From Endozoicomonas sp965208385 (GTDB taxonomy: Bacteria; Pseudomonadota; Gammaproteobacteria; Pseudomonadales; Endozoicomonadaceae): a stretch of DNA of 64,000 nucleotides. This document shows, piece by piece, positions 29,520 to 38,595 of the stretch. Every line of letters starts with the position of its first letter. Positions within the stretch are counted from its first letter, which is position 1. Location: NCBI GenBank assembly GCA_965208385.1, contig CBDBOO010000099.1, forward strand, positions 124,001 to 188,000, read 5' to 3'. The notes below the pieces were generated by a model, which saw nothing but the letters and a program-made list of their open reading frames with translations, made no database searches and was not told the DNA's origin. Made by a program: the position numbers and the translations under genes.

Positions 29520-30378
29520 GGATACGTATGATTTTGTCCTGAGTTTTGTAGGCACTGGCTATGTGGAATCACTTGGGCAACCAGATTATTGTTCCCAAAT
29601 GCCAGATCAGGCTGATGCTGTAAATCTTTTTTCATTTCCGCTCAGGCTATCGGCCAGTGTCCCGCCGAGAACGGCAACCTGTGTAAAAAAGCTTGTGAAC
29701 CGTATACTTGATGCTGACCAGGATGGTCTGCTGGATTATGCGCCCAGGCTTATCGAGCGACTTAACAGGCATCATTATGTATTGAGGGTTCACAGATTTT
29801 CTCCTTATGTGATGATGAAAGAAAGTGACAATCATTATTCCCTGAATATGAACCTTGATAATTTCTTATCCTCTGACTGGCAGCAAAAAATCGCATACCG
29901 TATTGCACACCTGGTTGCCGGAGAAGCGACAGGTCTCCACGACATGTTCGGCAAGGTTCCATCAGAGTTACTGGCAGAATCTCCAGACGGGTTTGAAAAC
30001 AATGGGAACTGCCCAGGCCTGGAGCCACTCAGAGCCTATCTGGAGCAAATGGATTCAGTTAATCGACAATACCCGACTGCAAAAGAGATAAAGGACGTGG
30101 ACGAGGCCATGAAGAACAGAGAGCTGATGATTGACAGTGAGAAACTGGACAGATACAGGTTTGGTGTATGTACTACATCTCAATTGAGTATTCAGGACTT
30201 CAGAAAGCTGACCAGATTGTTTGCATTTCATACTGGTAACAGTATGCAGGTGCTTAAGCATTCCGGTATTGGACTGGAAGATAGCCACCCCATCCAGAAA
30301 AACTGGTTGGATATCAGCCAGGATGAGCTGGATACTGCAGGGAACTTTGGTTCGATATTTTCAAAGGCTTTCAGATAG
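29520..30378 (+). pseudogene. Secreted protein of unknown function, C-terminal part
   Basis: About 285 residues, continuing the gene that starts at 27944: TYDFVLSFVGTGYVESLGQP, then LVNRILDADQDGLLDYAPRL, FSPYVMMKESDNHYSLNMNL and a helical C-terminus ending FGSIFSKAFR. The motif DADQDGLLD resembles a calcium-binding EF-hand/dockerin loop. No family was recognised. The protein would be exported by the signal peptide at the other side of the IS. Any translation from the ATG at 29437 would start inside the IS and lack that signal. Confidence 0.7.
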
Positions 30379-30392
30379 TACTGCAGTTTTTT

Positions 30393-30676
30393 CGTAACTA
30401 TTCAGCACCCCCTGCAATAATTGAGTAATATGTGGTTTTAGTTATAAGCCTTCTCTTTTCTTGGCTTCAGGACACTCTCATTGTTGTACTGTTATCTAAG
30501 ATTGGAGCTTTGAGCACCTTGCCAAGGGTCAGATGTCGTTTATTTGCTCTATTTCAACGATTCAACGATAAAAGGCTATTTTCTTGAATCTGCTTTTCTG
30601 GTCGGATTTTTTTATCCCTTGCGGGACAGGCTCTTCACAAAGTTCACCTTTTTTGTGGGGGTGCTGAATAGTTACG
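30393..30676. mobile_element. 284-bp MITE-like element
   Basis: Perfect 20-bp inverted ends, CGTAACTATTCAGCACCCCC, bordered on both sides by TTTTTT, a possible 6-bp target duplication. There is no coding capacity. It fills most of the gap between the split secreted-protein gene and the IS1182 element. The parent IS was not identified. Confidence 0.78.
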
Positions 30677-30769
30677 TTTTTTCTGGCAAAGGATCCGGTA
30701 AGGAGTTACCGGGTCCTAGGAGCCAGACCGAGAATTAACCCGCACTGTCAAAGTAAAAAGCTAGAATTC

Positions 30770-30796
30770 AAAATCGATCAACATTTGATCGATTTT
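30770..30796. terminator. Perfect 12-bp inverted repeat at the IS1182 3' end
   Basis: AAAATCGATCAA and its complement are separated by three bases and lie downstream of the transposase stop. It may terminate the transposase transcript; it lacks a GC-rich stem, so the role is uncertain. Confidence 0.5.
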
Positions 30797-30843
30797 GGAA
30801 GAGTTTTAGTCATACTTAACCATTTCAAGCCTTTTCTTACCCT

Positions 30844-32361
30844 TTATGCTGCATTTCTCAACCTTTTTACATCTTCAAGACGGATTGATCCCGTGGATAC
30901 CGCTGTCGCACATTTTTTCATATTGTGCGCCGCGCATACCAGTGAGAATTCCGCATCTACTTTCTCTTTACCTCTGAGGCTAAAGCCCCGGAAACCGGAA
31001 TTCTTAATCTGACCAAACGGTGGCTCTGCAATTACCTTGCGATGGACGTATACCGCCTTCGCTTCTTTTGTCTCCATCTTTTTATTCATGGCCTGTCGCA
31101 CGACTTCAAATTTGTCTGTACGAATCACCCGGCCAGCTTCTTTCTTTGAGCCGCTGCATCTTGAGCGATAGGGACACTCTGTGCATATATCTTTATCTGC
31201 ACGATAACCTTTCCTTTTGGCCTTGCTCTGGGGCTTGGTGACGAGCTTTTTTCTGGCGGGACAGATAAATACATCCGCGTCGGCATCGTAAGTAAAATCG
31301 GCTTTGACAAACTTCCGGTCAGAATTTTCAAGGCCTGTCCCTGCGGCCTTTTCCTGACGGTCCGTGGCGACATAGGCATCAATACCACTCTCGTCCAGGG
31401 TCTGTAGATTTGAGCCCGAATTGTAGCCATTGTCCAAGCTCATCTTATCCACAGTTTCACCCTCGGTGGTCTCGGATAATGCCGCCAGGGCTGGCTCTAC
31501 TTCCTGTAAATCATTCGCGCTCTGGCTGACGTGTTGGCCAACGATAATTTGGTTATCTTTATCAACGCTGATTTGTGCGTTGTAGCTGTATTCACTGTGT
31601 CCTTTTCTGCTCATGATCCGGGCGTCATGATCTGAAAAGCTGATTTGTTTTTTGTCGTCTATCAGTTCGCCCGGATTAAGCGTTTCTTCACGCTCTTCAA
31701 GCGCCTTTTTGGCTTTCTTAATTTTCTCGAGACGCTCTTGTTTGAATTGCAAGTCTTCAGGAATACTGCAGCCATTAGCCTCCTGATAAGTGTCGTCTTC
31801 TTCCTGATCACACTGGCGGGCTTTATTGATCAGATCATCAATCTCAGCACTCAGTTCTGCTTCTTTAGCCTTAAGTCGACCATAGCTCATGGCTTTGTGC
31901 TTTGACGTACTGGCTTTGAATTTAGACCCGTCAAGACTGATATGGCCAAGAGAGGCCATTTTAAGCTCCAGAGCGAGTTTGACACTTTGCTTAAAGCAAT
32001 CATGGAAGAATGTCAGGTGATCTTTACGGAAGTCGCCCAGAACCCTGAAATTAGGGCAGTTCATTTGGGCGATGTACATGAAAGCCAGGTCCTGTCGGCA
32101 TCGCTTTTCAATTTCACGAGAGCTGAACACACCATGGCTATAGGCGTAGATCAGGATGGAAATGATCAGCTTGGGAGGATAGGCATGTTGGCCGAGATGA
32201 TGGTACTTGCTCTCAACTTCAGAGGTATCTATGTACTGAAAAATAGTTTCATAGACATAGCAGTCATGCTGCTTGGGAAGTAGATCAAAAATATTGGTCG
32301 GAAACAGCAAGTGCTGATTAAATTCAACAGGGCTGTCCTTAAATTTTAGTGGTGGCAACAT
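30844..32361 (-). CDS. IS1182-family transposase, intact
   Basis: 505 residues. The N-terminal domain is conserved (LPPLKFKDSPVEFNQHLLFP, YSHGVFSSREIEKRCRQDLA). The catalytic core has ISLDGSKFKA and MSLDNGYNSG with the Asp residues, a Cys-rich insert (CTECPYRSRC), and VHRKVIAEPPFGQIK with the Glu. The C-terminus AAHNMKKCATA is typical of the family. There is no internal damage, so this element is a candidate for current activity. Confidence 0.92.
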   Translation of the reverse strand: MLPPLKFKDSPVEFNQHLLFPTNIFDLLPKQHDCYVYETIFQYIDTSEVESKYHHLGQHAYPPKLIISILIYAYSHGVFSSREIEKRCRQDLAFMYIAQMNCPNFRVLGDFRKDHLTFFHDCFKQSVKLALELKMASLGHISLDGSKFKASTSKHKAMSYGRLKAKEAELSAEIDDLINKARQCDQEEDDTYQEANGCSIPEDLQFKQERLEKIKKAKKALEEREETLNPGELIDDKKQISFSDHDARIMSRKGHSEYSYNAQISVDKDNQIIVGQHVSQSANDLQEVEPALAALSETTEGETVDKMSLDNGYNSGSNLQTLDESGIDAYVATDRQEKAAGTGLENSDRKFVKADFTYDADADVFICPARKKLVTKPQSKAKRKGYRADKDICTECPYRSRCSGSKKEAGRVIRTDKFEVVRQAMNKKMETKEAKAVYVHRKVIAEPPFGQIKNSGFRGFSLRGKEKVDAEFSLVCAAHNMKKCATAVSTGSIRLEDVKRLRNAA

Positions 32362-32442
32362 TTGGCATTATTAGAATCAAGATTTGAGGCCTATCTTAAC
32401 AGATAAGCCTATTCTCGGTCAGGCTCCTAGCTGGAAGCAGGG

Positions 32443-33108
32443 TTATTTCATATCAGGTAACAGATTGATAATCGATCCTGCTGCTTCAAGAATATGCTTT
32501 TTGAGAATTTTTTTGGCTTCGCGCTTATCTCTGTTTTTATACGCTTCCAGAAGTTGTCTGTGTTCTTCTTCAGCCTTTTCTACACCTTCCGTAAACAACA
32601 GTTGAACCCTGATATAGCGATCACAACGGGTGTTCAGTGAGCTGACAATTTTCATGGTTTCAGGCTGATTGGCCGGATGGTATAAAGCTTCATGAAAGGC
32701 ATAATTCATGTCGCTCCAGTTTTCAATGTTAGTGCCGGATTCAAGAGCTACATCGAAACTGTCGAGGCAGTCTTTGGCCGTGAGGTAGTCGTCCTCTGTC
32801 ATATTATCAATGGCCAGGCTCAGAATATGCGTTTCTATCAAGGCCCTGAGCTGGAAGAGCTCATTAATCCGGGACACAGAAAGTTCTGTGACATAAGCAC
32901 CTTTGTGCGCTTCGAACTCAACCAGTCCTTCGGACTCAAGCTGTAGAAGAGCTTCACGCACTGGTATACGACTGACACCATAGAATTTGGCCAAGGCATC
33001 CTGCTTCAGCGACATTCCTGCTTTCAATTCCCCCGTCAGTATCCGTTTGCGAATAGCTTCCAGGAGTGTTTGAGTTATGGTTTTGTGAACAAATTTTGAC
33101 TTTGACAT
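32443..33108 (-). CDS. GntR-family transcriptional regulator, FCD type
   Basis: 221 residues. The N-terminal winged helix has LLEAIRKRILTGELKAGMSL and YGVSRIPVREALLQLESEGL, the GntR signature. The C-terminal FCD ligand-binding domain has FQLRALIETHILSLA and metal-ligand-like Asp/His positions (MNYAFHEALYHPAN, EEHRQLLEAY). It lies last in a minus-strand series with the semialdehyde dehydrogenase and hydroxyproline epimerase genes, and is the natural candidate to sense hydroxyproline or a pathway intermediate and bind the TTGTATACAA-type palindromes at 36075 and 37391. IS1182 sits 16 bp past its stop. Confidence 0.88.
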   Translation of the reverse strand: MSKSKFVHKTITQTLLEAIRKRILTGELKAGMSLKQDALAKFYGVSRIPVREALLQLESEGLVEFEAHKGAYVTELSVSRINELFQLRALIETHILSLAIDNMTEDDYLTAKDCLDSFDVALESGTNIENWSDMNYAFHEALYHPANQPETMKIVSSLNTRCDRYIRVQLLFTEGVEKAEEEHRQLLEAYKNRDKREAKKILKKHILEAAGSIINLLPDMK

Positions 33109-33276
33109 ATGTTTAAAGCGTCTGTATTCGCCTACCCTGGCAGTTCAGAAATCCGATAGTCGGATGATGTTATGGTGATCTGGATCTGCCTCTGAGCGAG
33201 AACAGTCAACAGTGTCACAATTCTTACACAAGATGCATCCAGATTGTATCCTGTTCACAGATTTATCGGGAAAATA

Positions 33277-33316
33277 TCAGGTTACCTGCCTTCGGTGATG
33301 AAAGCAGGTAACCTGA
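33277..33316. terminator. Strong hairpin between dehydrogenase and GntR genes
   Basis: A 13-bp perfect inverted repeat (TCAGGTTACCTGC and its complement) with a 14-base loop begins 6 bp after the dehydrogenase stop. It has no long T tract, so it may terminate weakly, attenuate regulator expression or stabilise the upstream mRNA. Confidence 0.6.
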
Positions 33317-33321
33317 AATAC

Positions 33322-34935
33322 TCAGTCTCCCTGAACCGCGTGCCCCAGTGCTGATTGGGTTATCTGCCCATCAACCAGTCTGGACAATTCAAGGGCGTTC
33401 GCATTTTTCAGTGCATCAGGTAATAGTGCATCAGGCATATCCTGATAGCAGACAGGACGGGTAAACCGCTCTATCGCTCGGGTACCAACAGATGTTGAGC
33501 GACTGTCTGTAGACGCAGGCCATGGGCCACCATGGTGCATGGCAGCACAGACTTCAACACCAGTAGGGTAGCCGTTAAACAGTATACGGCCAACATGAAG
33601 TTCCAGTTCCTGAGCCAGTGTACCGGCAAATTCCACATCATCATTTTTACAATGAATGGTTGCAGTGAGGTGTCCGGCAAGGCGTTTGGCAACATCCAGC
33701 ATTTCATTCTTATTCTGGCAGACAACCAATAAAGAAGAAGGACCAAAAATTTCCTCTTCCAGTAGCGGATTTGCCAGCCAGTCTGAAGCTTTCACCCGGC
33801 ATAGCTTAGTGGTGGCTCTGTTCTCTTCAGTCAAACCTTCACTGATTGTTTTTACTGTGCTGTGGGATTCCAGCCTGGCAACACCCTGGTTATAGTTTCC
33901 AAGAATGCCACTGGTTAACATAACCTGGGGTGGAACCTTGGCCACTGTGGCCTGACAGACATCGACAAATGTCTGCAGGGAATCGTCTTCACAGACAATG
34001 GCCAGCCCGGGAGTGGTACAAAATTGCCCGGCAAACAGAGACAGAGATCCGACAAACCCGGTGGCGATTTTGTCAGCGGATTCTGCCAGAGTTTCCGGCA
34101 GAATAAATACAGGGTTTGTAGAGCCCAGTTCGCCAAAGAATGGAATGGGTTCAGGTCGTTGCTGTGCCTGATCAAACAATGCCCTGCCTGCGCCCAGAGA
34201 ACCAGTAAAACCAACCGCTTTGATGTCCGGATGTTTAACCAGTTCGGAGCCCAGGGTATGAGTGGTTCCCTGCAGTAAAGAGAAGACACCCGCATCGAGC
34301 TCACAGGCAGTAATGGCGTTTGCTACTGCTCTTGCAGCCAGCTCGGAAGTGCCGGGATGAGCCGGATGCCCTTTGAAAATAACCGGACAGCCAGCCGCCA
34401 GTGCTGATGCGGTATCACCACCCAGTACAGAAAATGCCAGCGGGAAATTACTGGCACCAAAAATAGCCACAGGCCCGAGAGGAATGGAGAAAGAACGTAC
34501 ATCGGGTTTAGGCAGAGGAGCGCGGTCAGGCTGTGCCGTTTCTATAACGGCCCGGACCCAGCTGCCTTCTTTCAGAAGATTGGCGAAAGATCGAAGCTGT
34601 CCTGTTGTTCGACCCAGTTCACCTTGCAATCTGCCTTCAGGAAGTCCTGTTTCTAAAGTACCCCGGGCGACGATAGCGTCTTTTAATGATTCCAGTTCGC
34701 TGGCAATCTGCTCAATGAACTGGCTTCTCTGCAGATCACTTAACGCTCTGTAGCTGCTGAATGCTCTCTGCGCTGCAGCAGCGGCCTGACGAATCTCGGG
34801 CAGGCCATTTTCTGGAAATTTTTCCTGCAGATGTTCTCCGGTAGCAGCATTGATTGCTTGAAAAGCATCGGAAGTACCGGATTGAAATTCACCGGCGATC
34901 AGGGCTGACCCTGTTACCCGTATTGGTAATGTCAT
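33322..34935 (-). CDS. Alpha-ketoglutarate semialdehyde dehydrogenase
   Basis: 537 residues of the aldehyde dehydrogenase superfamily. Visible motifs are FGASNFPLAFSVLGGDTASA near the cofactor site, KAVGFTGSLGAGRALFD (NAD(P) binding), FFGELGSTNPVFILP with the general-base Glu, and FAGQFCTTPGLAIV with the nucleophilic Cys. This combination fits the 2,5-dioxopentanoate (alpha-ketoglutarate semialdehyde) dehydrogenases, which make alpha-ketoglutarate as the last step of hydroxyproline and some sugar-acid pathways. The next gene upstream on the same strand is the hydroxyproline epimerase, 72 bp away, so the two are likely co-transcribed. Confidence 0.9.
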   Translation of the reverse strand: MTLPIRVTGSALIAGEFQSGTSDAFQAINAATGEHLQEKFPENGLPEIRQAAAAAQRAFSSYRALSDLQRSQFIEQIASELESLKDAIVARGTLETGLPEGRLQGELGRTTGQLRSFANLLKEGSWVRAVIETAQPDRAPLPKPDVRSFSIPLGPVAIFGASNFPLAFSVLGGDTASALAAGCPVIFKGHPAHPGTSELAARAVANAITACELDAGVFSLLQGTTHTLGSELVKHPDIKAVGFTGSLGAGRALFDQAQQRPEPIPFFGELGSTNPVFILPETLAESADKIATGFVGSLSLFAGQFCTTPGLAIVCEDDSLQTFVDVCQATVAKVPPQVMLTSGILGNYNQGVARLESHSTVKTISEGLTEENRATTKLCRVKASDWLANPLLEEEIFGPSSLLVVCQNKNEMLDVAKRLAGHLTATIHCKNDDVEFAGTLAQELELHVGRILFNGYPTGVEVCAAMHHGGPWPASTDSRSTSVGTRAIERFTRPVCYQDMPDALLPDALKNANALELSRLVDGQITQSALGHAVQGD

Positions 34936-35007
34936 TGTACTAATCCTTTATTAATGGCATTGAAAGATAAAAAATCTCTTGCCAGAATCTCGCGAAACAA
35001 TCGTTAC

Positions 35008-36012
35008 CTACTTAACTTCAAAGCCGTGGGCGTAGGGGTCATCTGAGTCTACCCAGATCGTATTGTGTCCTGTTACTTTGGCCCAGCCCTGAATACTGGG
35101 ACGAATGGCGTCATATTCTCCCACCTTGCATAAAGACTCGACTCGCCCCCTGAACTGGCTGCCAATGATGGATTCATGAATAAAATCATCACCTTCGCGC
35201 AATCGGCCCCTGGCCACCCACTGCGCCATTCTTGCGCTGGTGCCGGTGCCGCAGGGTGAGCGGTCAATGGCGCGGTCACCATAGAAAACCGCATTTCTGG
35301 CGGTAGAGTCAGGCTGAATGGGAGCCCCAGTCCAGAGAACATGGCTGACACCACAAACGGTCTCATCTTCAGGGTGCACGCAACTGACCGTTTCCGACAT
35401 TATTTTTCGAATAACAGGGCTGTACTGGAGAACCTGATCGGCACTGAAGTTCTCCAGACCCTTGAAGTTTTTCTGGGGATCAACAATGGCGTAGAAATTC
35501 CCGCCATAGGCGACATCCAGTGTTAGTTCGCCGAGTCCCGGAACTTCGATAGTGATATCTTTGTGGGCAAGATAGGAAGCGATGTTATAAATCCGGACAT
35601 GTTCTATGCGACTGCCGACTTGTGAATATTCAATTCGAATCTGACCAGCTGGAACATCCAGAATTAACTGTCCGTCTCTTTTAGGTTTTATCAGTCCGTG
35701 TTCCAATGCTGCCGTCACAGTACCTATGGTGCCATGGCCGCACATAGGCAGACAGCCGCTGGTTTCAACGAATAAAATGGAAGCATCCGCATCACTGCTG
35801 CAGGGAGGGTAGACAATGGAACCGGACATCATGGAGTGGCCGCGGGGCTCAAACATCAAAGCTTGACGAATCCAGTCATGATTTTTAAGAAAATCCTGTC
35901 GTTTTTCGCTCATGGTCTGACCTTTCAGGTCAGGATAGCCGCCTGCGATCAATCGAACCGGATTGCCACAGGTGTGTGAGTCAATGCAAAAAAAAGAACC
36001 TTCCCGCATCAT
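35008..36012 (-). CDS. 4-hydroxyproline 2-epimerase (proline racemase family)
   Basis: 334 residues from the ATG at 36012. An upstream ATG at 36090 in the same frame would add 26 residues overlapping the operator and is unlikely. The two catalytic Cys of the family are present: GCLPMCGHGTIGTV and DRSPCGTGTSARMAQ. Two Cys distinguish epimerases and racemases from the Thr-containing dehydratases; SHTCGNPVR near the N-terminus and FEPRGHSMMSGS fit trans-4-hydroxy-L-proline epimerases. It converts L- to cis-4-hydroxy-D-proline, the first step of the pathway encoded around it. Transcribed divergently from the dehydrogenase gene at 36121 with an operator between. Confidence 0.92.
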   Translation of the reverse strand: MMREGSFFCIDSHTCGNPVRLIAGGYPDLKGQTMSEKRQDFLKNHDWIRQALMFEPRGHSMMSGSIVYPPCSSDADASILFVETSGCLPMCGHGTIGTVTAALEHGLIKPKRDGQLILDVPAGQIRIEYSQVGSRIEHVRIYNIASYLAHKDITIEVPGLGELTLDVAYGGNFYAIVDPQKNFKGLENFSADQVLQYSPVIRKIMSETVSCVHPEDETVCGVSHVLWTGAPIQPDSTARNAVFYGDRAIDRSPCGTGTSARMAQWVARGRLREGDDFIHESIIGSQFRGRVESLCKVGEYDAIRPSIQGWAKVTGHNTIWVDSDDPYAHGFEVK

Positions 36013-36072
36013 GTCTCCAAAGCATCTTGTTATTGTTGAAACTGTTATACGGAGGTTTTGCTGCCAATTCAA

Positions 36073-36092
36073 TATGTATACAATATACAATT
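36073..36092. promoter_or_regulatory. Probable GntR operator in the divergent promoter
   Basis: ATGTATACAATATACAAT contains the palindrome TGTATACA (36075-36082) followed by a second TATACA half. A near-identical sequence lies before the transporter genes at 37391. It is placed midway between the divergent epimerase and dehydrogenase starts, so one bound regulator could control both. Confidence 0.65.
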
Positions 36093-36120
36093 AGTAAAGA
36101 CAGATCAATCGTGCAGGGTA

Positions 36121-37388
36121 TGCCGAAGATGAATAATAACAAGTCAGACATCATTATTATTGGTGCCGGTATCATAGGTGTCAGCTGTGCCTGCTATCTG
36201 CGAGAGTCAGGGTTTAAGGTAACCCTGATTGATCGTAATCCGCCGGGTACCGGTACGTCATCTGGTAATGCCGGTCATTTTGCCTGTGAACAGGTTCTTC
36301 CGCTTTCTTCACCGGGCTTATTGCCTAAAATCCCCGGCATGCTGTTCAATTCCAGTGGCCCAGTTTCTATACGCTGGCCCTACTTTCCTAAAATTATGCC
36401 CTGGTTGTTAAGGTTCCTTTGGCAGGCTCGTCCTTTTGCTTTTCGTTCCAGTGCTGAAGCGCTGGCCAGCTTGAATAAAGCATCGCTGCCTTCGTGGTCA
36501 CGCTTACTGGAAATGACCGGGAGTCAGCATCTTGTACAGAAAAAAGGTTCAATGCTGATCTATGAAAATAAAAACAATCGGTTAGCGGATCATAAAATAT
36601 TCGACCAGATGTCAGACCTGGGTGTCAGTCTGGAATACCTTTCCGGCCATGGCGTCAGGGAAAAAGAACCTGCTATCTCGGAGTCTGTTGAAGCGGGAGT
36701 ATTCTTTCCGGATACCTGGCATACCATCAATCCTCAACAACTGGTGACACATCTTTTTGAGTGGTTTATCTCTCAGGGTGGAGAATTTGTCCGTGGTGAT
36801 GCCAGTGTTATTAATAAAGAAGGCAAGAGTCGTCAGGTTTCTGTTGAAGGGCAGGTGATCACAGCACAGCGTATCATTGTTTCTGCGGGTGCATTTTCGA
36901 AATCTCTGATTAAGCAGACAGAAGGCATTTCTGTGCCCCTCGATACCGAGCGAGGCTACCATTTAATGGTACCGGATTTACAGAGTCGTCTTTCTATGCC
37001 GGTCAGTTCAGCGGAAAGAAAGTTTATCATGACGCCTATGTCAGAAGGCTTGCGATTGGCTGGAACGGTGGAGTTTGGCGGACTTGATCTTCCGCCCAAT
37101 ATGGCTCGTGCTGAAATGCTGCTGGATCATGCCAGTGCACTGATTGGTGAGCTGCCTGCAGAGAATGCCCGCCCCTGGATGGGCTATCGACCTTCCTTTC
37201 CTGATTCACTGCCAGTGATCGATCGTTCGGTAAAAAACAACAACGTCTATTTTGCCCTGGGACATCAACACCTTGGTTTGACTCAGGCAGCCATCACCGG
37301 AGAACTGGTTCGGGATCTGGTGATGGATAAGCCTCCAGCTGTTGATTTACACCCATTCAGGTTGAGAAGATTTGCATCTGACATTTAA
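36121..37388 (+). CDS. FAD-dependent D-amino-acid (D-hydroxyproline) dehydrogenase
   Basis: About 420 residues, counted from the ATG at 36121 or 36130 (MNNNKSDIIII). In-frame codons upstream to 35976 overlap the operator and the divergent gene and were excluded. The N-terminus has the Rossmann FAD motif IIIGAGIIGVSCACYLRESG and the following LIDR. The DAO-family fold continues with TSSGNAGHFACEQVLP, RGYHLMVP and WMGYRPSFPDSLPVIDRS at the C-terminal FAD contact, ending ALGHQHLGLTQA. In this cluster it should oxidise cis-4-hydroxy-D-proline to 1-pyrroline-4-hydroxy-2-carboxylate. Substrate is inferred from neighbours; DadA-like activity on other D-amino acids is possible. Confidence 0.85.
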
Positions 37389-37389
37389 T

Positions 37390-37408
37390 ATTGTATACAA
37401 TATACATA
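37390..37408. promoter_or_regulatory. Probable GntR operator upstream of the transporter genes
   Basis: ATTGTATACAATATACAT, with a perfect 10-bp palindrome TTGTATACAA at 37391-37400, starts just after the dehydrogenase stop and 50 bp before the binding-protein start. It shares 16 contiguous positions of pattern with the site at 36073-36092. Confidence 0.68.
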
Positions 37409-37458
37409 AATCATTAGATGTAGCTTTGAAATAAAACAATAATAAGGTTACAGAATTC

Positions 37459-38541
37459 ATGAATAAATCATTTGTTGCTCTTTCTTCTGCCGCCTCTATC
37501 GTTGCTATCAGTGTTGGCCTTTCCCTGCCTGTTCAGGCAAAACAAAAGCTGACAGTGGTGTCCTGGGGTGGAGCGTTTACTGAGAGTCAGGTGCAGGCTT
37601 ATCACAAGCCTTTTGCGAAAAAAACGGGTATCGAATTGATATCTGAAGATTTCAGTGGTGGCCTTGCCGAAATTAAAGCACAGGTGGAATCGGGTAATGT
37701 TTACTGGGATCTGGTGTCACTTGATAAGCCGGATATTGTTCGTGGATGTGCAGAAGGTCTTTTGGAACCATTGAACCCTGCAACCCTGCTACCGGGTGAT
37801 GATGGTACGCCTGCTGCAGATGATTTTGTGCCGGGTGCCATCCATGAATGTGCAGTGGCCAGTATTGTTGTATCCAATATTCTTGCTTATGACAAAAGTC
37901 GTTTTTCAGGACAGGCAGCACCCAGCAGGCTGGAAGATTTATTTGATATAAAAAGCTTTCCAGGCCGCAGGGCACTGCAGAAACAACCCCAGGGTAATCT
38001 GGAATGGGCTCTTATTGCTGATGGCGTCGCGCCGGATAAGGTGTATACGACTCTGGAAACCAGAGCCGGACGGGATCGTGCTTTCAGCAAACTGAACTCG
38101 ATTAAAGACAGCGTTGTCTGGTGGTCTGCGGGTTCCCAGCCGCCACAGTTACTGGCTGATGGTGAAGTGGTGATGACCTCTGCATTTAATGGTCGTATAC
38201 ACAATGCCCAGAAAAAAGAAGGTAAGCCCTTTGAAATAATCTGGGATCACCAGATTGGTTATCTTAATGGCTGGGCCATCCCAAAAGGCAGTAAAAATCT
38301 GAAGGCAGCCCAAGATTTTGTTCTGTTTACTTCGGGTACAGTACCGTTGGCAGAGCAGGCAAAGTATGTTGCTTATGGGCCAAGTCGAATTTCATCCAGC
38401 AAGCTGATTGATGCTGAACTGGCTCGTTCATTACCCACTGCTCCGGATAATTTCAAAACAGCCTTTATGTTTGATGATGAATGGTGGGCTGACTATGCCG
38501 ATGAGCTCAACGAAGAATTCAATACCTGGGTAGCCAGATAA
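37459..38541 (+). CDS. ABC transporter periplasmic binding protein (PotD-like)
   Basis: 360 residues. A signal peptide (ASIVAISVGLSLPVQA) is followed by KLTVVSWGGAFTESQVQAYH, the typical start of family 1 and 8 solute-binding proteins, and ending FDDEWWADYADELNEEFNTW. It is the first gene of the plus-strand run that includes a DapA-family deaminase and the matching ATPase and two permeases. The likely ligand is hydroxyproline or a derivative of it, inferred from context; polyamine-type proteins share the fold. Confidence 0.88.
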   Translation: MNKSFVALSSAASIVAISVGLSLPVQAKQKLTVVSWGGAFTESQVQAYHKPFAKKTGIELISEDFSGGLAEIKAQVESGNVYWDLVSLDKPDIVRGCAEGLLEPLNPATLLPGDDGTPAADDFVPGAIHECAVASIVVSNILAYDKSRFSGQAAPSRLEDLFDIKSFPGRRALQKQPQGNLEWALIADGVAPDKVYTTLETRAGRDRAFSKLNSIKDSVVWWSAGSQPPQLLADGEVVMTSAFNGRIHNAQKKEGKPFEIIWDHQIGYLNGWAIPKGSKNLKAAQDFVLFTSGTVPLAEQAKYVAYGPSRISSSKLIDAELARSLPTAPDNFKTAFMFDDEWWADYADELNEEFNTWVAR

Positions 38542-38595
38542 TAGAATCTGGCTGTCCGGATAAATAAACAAAAATATCAATGAGGAAGCGTTTCA

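Larger units (their letters stand above)
30720..32426 (-). mobile_element. IS1182-family element
   Basis: The inverted ends share GAGCC.GACCGAGAAT, and the element is flanked by CTAG on both sides (30716-30719 and 32427-32430). The length is 1707 bp with one intact transposase on the minus strand. Confidence 0.9.
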
